64,000 bases of DNA, from NCBI RefSeq assembly GCF_019649055.1, contig NW_026570259.1:1-64000 (forward strand). The letters run 5' to 3'. The position numbers and the translations under genes are program-made. Each line of letters opens with the position of its first letter. The stretch's first letter is position 1. The notes below the pieces were generated by a model, which saw only the letters and a list, made by a program, of their open reading frames with translations, searched no databases and was not told the DNA's origin. Source of the DNA: Paramacrobiotus metropolitanus (Eukaryota > Tardigrada > Eutardigrada > Parachela > Macrobiotidae). Of this stretch, positions 59,638-64,000 are shown piece by piece.

Positions 59638-60404
59638 TCAAAAAATCCCAGTGGCTTGTCGAATCCACGACAAAAACTGGGGTACGCTAGTGTAGACACC
59701 CGGATAGCCAGGAAGCGCGCAGCCCCGCCCCCACGATACAATGCCGACTAAACTCTCTTTCCCATTGGCAGCGGTCACGGTCAGCGGACCACCGCTGTCA
59801 CCTTGGCAGCTGTCCTTGCCGTTAGCCGCTGCGCAGATCATGTTGGCGGTAATCTGTCCGATTTAAGCCGCATTGCAGCTGACCTGGTCCACGACATGGA
59901 CGTTAACATACTGGAGAATGTCGCTGGTCACTCCACCGGAGGAGGTGGTGCCCCAACCGGTGACCGTCAGTTCCGCACCCACAGCCGGGGTCACCGCTGC
60001 CAGCCCGATCGCCTGCACGTGGTCGGTGAAGGTGATGGTGTCCACTTCCAGTAAGGCCACGTCGTAGTCCAGGGTGCTGGGATTAAACTGCGCGTGGGAA
60101 ATGACACGGCGCACGTTGTAATTCGCAGCATGGGACTCCTGTTCGGAGGAGTCGTGCTGACCGGCGCGGATCAAGAGGTTGGCGGCGGCTAAGTCGGTGC
60201 GGCCGTCAAAATCCTTTACACAGTGGGCGGCGGTCAGGATGTAATTGGCGCTGATGATGGAACCTCCGCAGCCCCAGCTGGTGGACTGGAAGATACCAAA
60301 GTAGTTGATGGTGCGGCGGAGGTGGATCTGGTAGGGATGGTCACCTTTGTCTGCATCGTCGCCTCCCACAATCTTATGCGGTGCCGGTTTACAGTATGCG
60401 ACAC
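59638..60404 (-). pseudogene. Trypsin-like serine protease with one in-frame stop
   Basis: Chymotrypsin-fold peptidase (S1). A single long exon after an acceptor at about 60405: AYCKPAPHK|IVGGDDADKGDHPY marks the zymogen cleavage site. His: ILTAAHCV. Asp: DYDVALLEV. Then TVTGWGTTSSGG, then Ser: [10 protein letters not shown]. An Asp six residues before the Ser predicts cleavage after Lys/Arg. The C-terminus is [11 protein letters not shown]. At 59863-59865 a TAA interrupts SCNAA[15 protein letters not shown], where the family has Tyr or another residue. All else is in frame and conserved, so inactivation is recent or the base is wrong. The signal-peptide exon upstream was not identified. Confidence 0.8.
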
Positions 60405-61981
60405 CTGCAATGACCGGATTAGGCTAATTACAAAACCTAGATAAACGGCTATTTAGTAACTGCATTTAAGAGTACTTTGTAGTTGCAGCCAGGTGCTTAA
60501 ATCAATATGTGGCCAGCAAACCGCGAATACTTCTATGAAACTGCTTTGGCGCTGACAAAGCGCAATTATACTTTACTTTTCGATTCCGATTTTCAGTTAT
60601 AATTTCCAGTTGCAATTATAAAAGCCATAATGCAATAAAAGTATCAAATGCACAAATTCGTTTTAGTTCATGCCGGAATTTGTTGAAACTTTGAACGTAC
60701 CAATAGATAGCAAGACGAAAATAATGTCAGCCTTCATTGCGAAAACGCTGGCTGATATAATCAACGCGCAATTCCAAAATAAATGTACAGTTCGCAACCG
60801 GCGTCCTCGTAACTGAAGTACTCTGTAGACCAGGCCAAAAGTGGCTAAAGCGATCTCAAAATTTATTGTTTTTCCCAAGACTTTTATACATAAATACTCT
60901 CGCCGCTATTCTATTCTAGTTTAAAACAATAACACAAAAGCACTGTTTATCGCTAATTTCATGGCACACATAGTTAAGGCCAACCTCGAAAGATATCAAC
61001 AGAAATTTAGGTGGTCGCACTTTCTGCAGTGCTCCTTCCCTTACGCCATCTTATCAGCTGATACTGGTACCGAACATTTTGGATCTTCACCTTTAAATCT
61101 CTGATAGGACGTTTTCTTGTGTCAGTCAGTACCAACATTAATCTGTGACTACGAGCGATGCTTTCTAACCCATAATTCAATGCCGAAATGAATAATCAGG
61201 ATTGCGTTAATTTATTGAAACCATTCCTGTTATAACGCTCAGTTCCTATAACTGTTAGAGATGGGGTCAGTCATAACATTATACGAATCAATGTTCACTG
61301 AGAACCGGAACTGTTGTATAAAAGTGTTATATATATAAACATTGTTATTATATTTCGTTATTATATTATTCATTATTGTTATTATATTATTTGTTATTAT
61401 ATTAACTGATCTTATAATTATGCTCACTGGGATAACGTTTTCGTTAACCGGAGCATTGGGAGATCGACAGATGTAGGCAGCACGAACGAATATAAACAAC
61501 AATCGCTCGAAATCGTGATGTCATATTGTATCACTGTATTATCATTGTTATTGTCATTCATATTCGTATATTAATTATTGTATATGTTCCTGTTATATTT
61601 TAAGTTTGAAATATGTGCTCACTCTTTTTAAACTCAGATATGCCCGAGATAAATGTCCGGTGATTATACAATAATGAACGATATTTTTTCCTGCCGTTAC
61701 CAAAAGCTGCATAACAAGGTTAGGTGTCATTTTCCGGCAACCACAGTCATATTGCATAATTAGCAACGCATTGAAAGTTGTTACTCGTACTTGCCCGGCA
61801 TCACTTTATGCGGTTCAGAATGCGAATCCGGGCGAACAAACTATGCACGCAAATCTTGATTGACACAATAACAAATGTGATCCTATTATGAAAACTTCGC
61901 TTTTAAAAAATTAGAATCTTTACGTAGTTTTGACAGTTAGCTTTTTCTGCACCTGAGTTGTTCTCGGGGATCTTCTAAAAA
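60405..61981. other. AT-rich intergenic region with a TTATTATAT repeat
   Basis: A degenerate tandem of TTATTATATTA units occupies about 61338-61402. No gene recognised elsewhere; the trypsin signal exon and promoter probably lie in the first few hundred bases. Confidence 0.5.
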
Positions 61982-63773
61982 ATGTTGTGCAGCGACAAGG
62001 GAAAATATCTGGCAGTTTTATTGGTTTGTACGACCTCATGTTAGCACGATGTACACTGTCTGTTGGTCTCTGTTGGTCACGCAGATTGTTGTTCTACGTA
62101 CTGCGAAGCTCTAGTTACCGTAAAGGTTACACGTATTGTTTCTAGTTTACTAAAAGCAAACTAACCGTATTTCTTGCGAATGCTCCTAAAGCGAGTTAGT
62201 TATTAAAATTAACTTACCGGTAAATGACGTAAGTATTGACACGGTATTTACACATTTACACCTTACAGATAATTTTCCGAAGCGCGCCGGCAGCAAGCAT
62301 TCGAAGTGAACTAAAATCCTTTCCGCTGTCGAATGGCGTGCATTTGTTTCACCCTTATTATTATACTGGATATGATAAGCGCAGCCCGAGCCGAATATCC
62401 AAGCGGCAACTAAGCGAATACGGCGTGGGAGGCTTTCGCGCGTACCAGAACCGCCCAAAAAGTGGTCGTAGGAAAGGGCGCAAGAAGTTGTCCTATCAGG
62501 GGCCACCTCCACCTTTCGACGGTTATGCTCCAGAAAACATTATCCCACGCGAAGCTGGAGGATATGCAGACATGCAAAATCAAGCATCGAATTATGTTCC
62601 ACAGCAGCCTTGCTGTCCATGCGCTCCACAAACAGTGGTATCGCCGCCCCAGTCGTATACGAATACCGCACCATTACCGGCACCTTTAAGGTACATTCAG
62701 TTGTATATTTGTTGCCTCTTGGATAGCTTTGTTGCGTCTGGGAGATTCTTCTGGATCTACGCGTTATGGTGCTTGATGGTGCCTGTTTATAATTTCAGCA
62801 TACCGGTGATAAACCTGCCACCGCCATTACCAAATTACGATTCTACCAGTGCCATTGTGTATCACAATGACCCAAACATTCTTCGGTATAACAACAGGTA
62901 CCGCGGTTGCGTTTTTTAATGCGAACAGGGGGATAAAGTAGTAAATCAAGCATCAGCAATTGCTGATACGATTTTTGTGACGCAGTGGACTTAACAATGA
63001 CGAGACCAGAAGTCGGATTGAATTATCGGCATATCCACCGAAGGCTTTGAATCTACAACTGGCTGCACCGGTACCGGAACCACCGGCCGGTGCAGTCAAC
63101 GCTCATGCTGGAATGCAGGGATATTCGACTAATGCGTTAAACCCTTATCAACCAGGTGTCCCTGCTCAAAGTACTCCTCAAGCTCCGCCACGACAATATA
63201 ATCTGCAGGTATACCATCCCGGCCCCCCCGATTTTGGTCAACTCATATCCCCACCCAGTGGTTACCGCAAATCGACAGCCCCCTCCATACTTCACACCAC
63301 AGTCTCATGTAGTTCCACCCGTACCGGTGAATCCACCACCTCAGTATGCTGCACAACCACCACCTTATGGCGTATACGGATACGGAATCCCACCCCATTC
63401 TCCCAGTGAATTGTGCTATGCCGAAGATGGCTCCAGTATTCCCTGCGGCTACCAACTGCCCCCGGCAGGGGGCTATGCTTATGGCCCGCGGTCCACCAGC
63501 ACTGCGGCTCCATCGTCTACCGGTGGTAGTACTGCTGTAACTTCTTCTCCAGACCCGACTTCCACTGCTACCGGATCCACGGTGTCGAGTGGCAGCACTG
63601 CGGGAACGAATGCAACAACACTGAGCAGCAGCACCGAGCCAGGATCTTCAACGGAGCCATCAAGCACCAGCTCATCTACGTCATCCGGTGCCGATTCCAG
63701 CTCTACCGGCTCACCACCGAGCCCCTGCGCAGTTGTAGGAACGGATTTAGAACAAAGCGTGCGGTGCTATTAG
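61982..63773 (+). CDS. Secreted Pro/Tyr-rich mucin-tailed paralogue (third copy, diverged)
   Basis: Exons 61982-62023, 62269-62690, 62799-62897, about 63010-63773. Exon 1 is 42 nt, as in both other copies, and intron 2 phase is also 2. Parts: signal peptide (YLAVLL|IIFRSAPAAS), basic cleavage site ISKRQ, GGFRAYQNRPKSGRRKGRKK (the basic cluster shared with the 51.3-kb gene), a Cys-rich spot QQPCCPCAPQ, a symmetric 99-nt exon, then Pro-rich sequence, LCYAEDGSSIPCGY (same Cys pair as CYAPDGTVVPC) and a Ser/Thr tail of about 80 residues ending EQSVRCY. The reading frame is broken once at the CCCCCCC run 63226-63232; one C fewer would close all exon phases. Function unknown; an extracellular coating or adhesive is plausible. 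Confidence 0.72.
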
Positions 63774-64000
63774 ATGGCGACCTATTGTTAATGTCGACCT
63801 GCAAAATGAGCTGTAATCGACGTTACACTGTACATCGGACTATCAGTGCACTTTTCATGTGTGAGAGTTGTTACAGTTGTACATACGAGTACGTATACCA
63901 CTCGTATCTATTGTACAGTCCGACGTTTTGTATTAATTGTTGTATCAAAGTTCTAACTTCTAACTCAGTAAATTGTCAACTCCATAATCATATGTATGTA
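63774..64000. other. 3' flank of the mucin-tailed gene
   Basis: No gene. Contains another TACGAGTA motif near 63884. Confidence 0.4.

Overview
The window is nuclear DNA from an animal with a compact, moderately AT-rich genome. Genes are multi-exon with short GT-AG introns, and the families are metazoan: two-pore K+ channel, prosaposin, ethanolamine kinase, type-B carboxylesterase, astacin, trypsin, C2H2 zinc fingers, a Pol III 5S rRNA gene and a Ty3-like LTR element. A small ecdysozoan such as a tardigrade is my best guess, but no marker here proves it.

Layout. 0-9 kb: a fragment of an unknown gene at the left edge, then a minus-strand K2P channel with an oversized extracellular cap and an abnormal second selectivity filter. 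9-12.5 kb: a solitary 5S rRNA gene and a prosaposin-like gene with four saposin-B domains. 13.8-22.2 kb: tandem secreted proteins with Pro/Tyr-rich N-termini and a lipocalin-like C-terminal domain (two intact, one pseudogene, one relic). 23-37.5 kb: ethanolamine kinase copy 1, a young 9.87-kb LTR retrotransposon without reverse transcriptase, and a Pro/Tyr-rich secreted gene. 37.9-46.2 kb: carboxylesterase, a 1.4-kb foldback, a field of short palindromes, and a 5'-truncated astacin-like gene with a Thr-rich tail. 46.2-53.8 kb: a second copy of the block [3' half of lipocalin gene - ethanolamine kinase - Pro-rich gene]. 54.3-58.8 kb: a minus-strand multi-exon C2H2 zinc-finger gene. 59.6-60.4 kb: a trypsin-like gene with one nonsense codon. 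62-63.8 kb: a third Pro-rich, mucin-tailed paralogue.

The main story is a family of secreted proteins assembled from shared exon modules: a signal-peptide exon, a P/Y-rich exon, a symmetric phase-2 module, and a P/Y-rich exon starting G-F-Y-A. They are capped by either a lipocalin-like domain or a Ser/Thr-rich mucin tail. The family expanded here by tandem and segmental duplication. Copy 2 of the duplication preserves the empty site of the LTR insertion, so insertion boundaries, target duplication and relative timing can be read directly. Many otherwise good genes carry single-base frame breaks, often in homopolymers. These are either assembly indels or real decay, and I flag each one.
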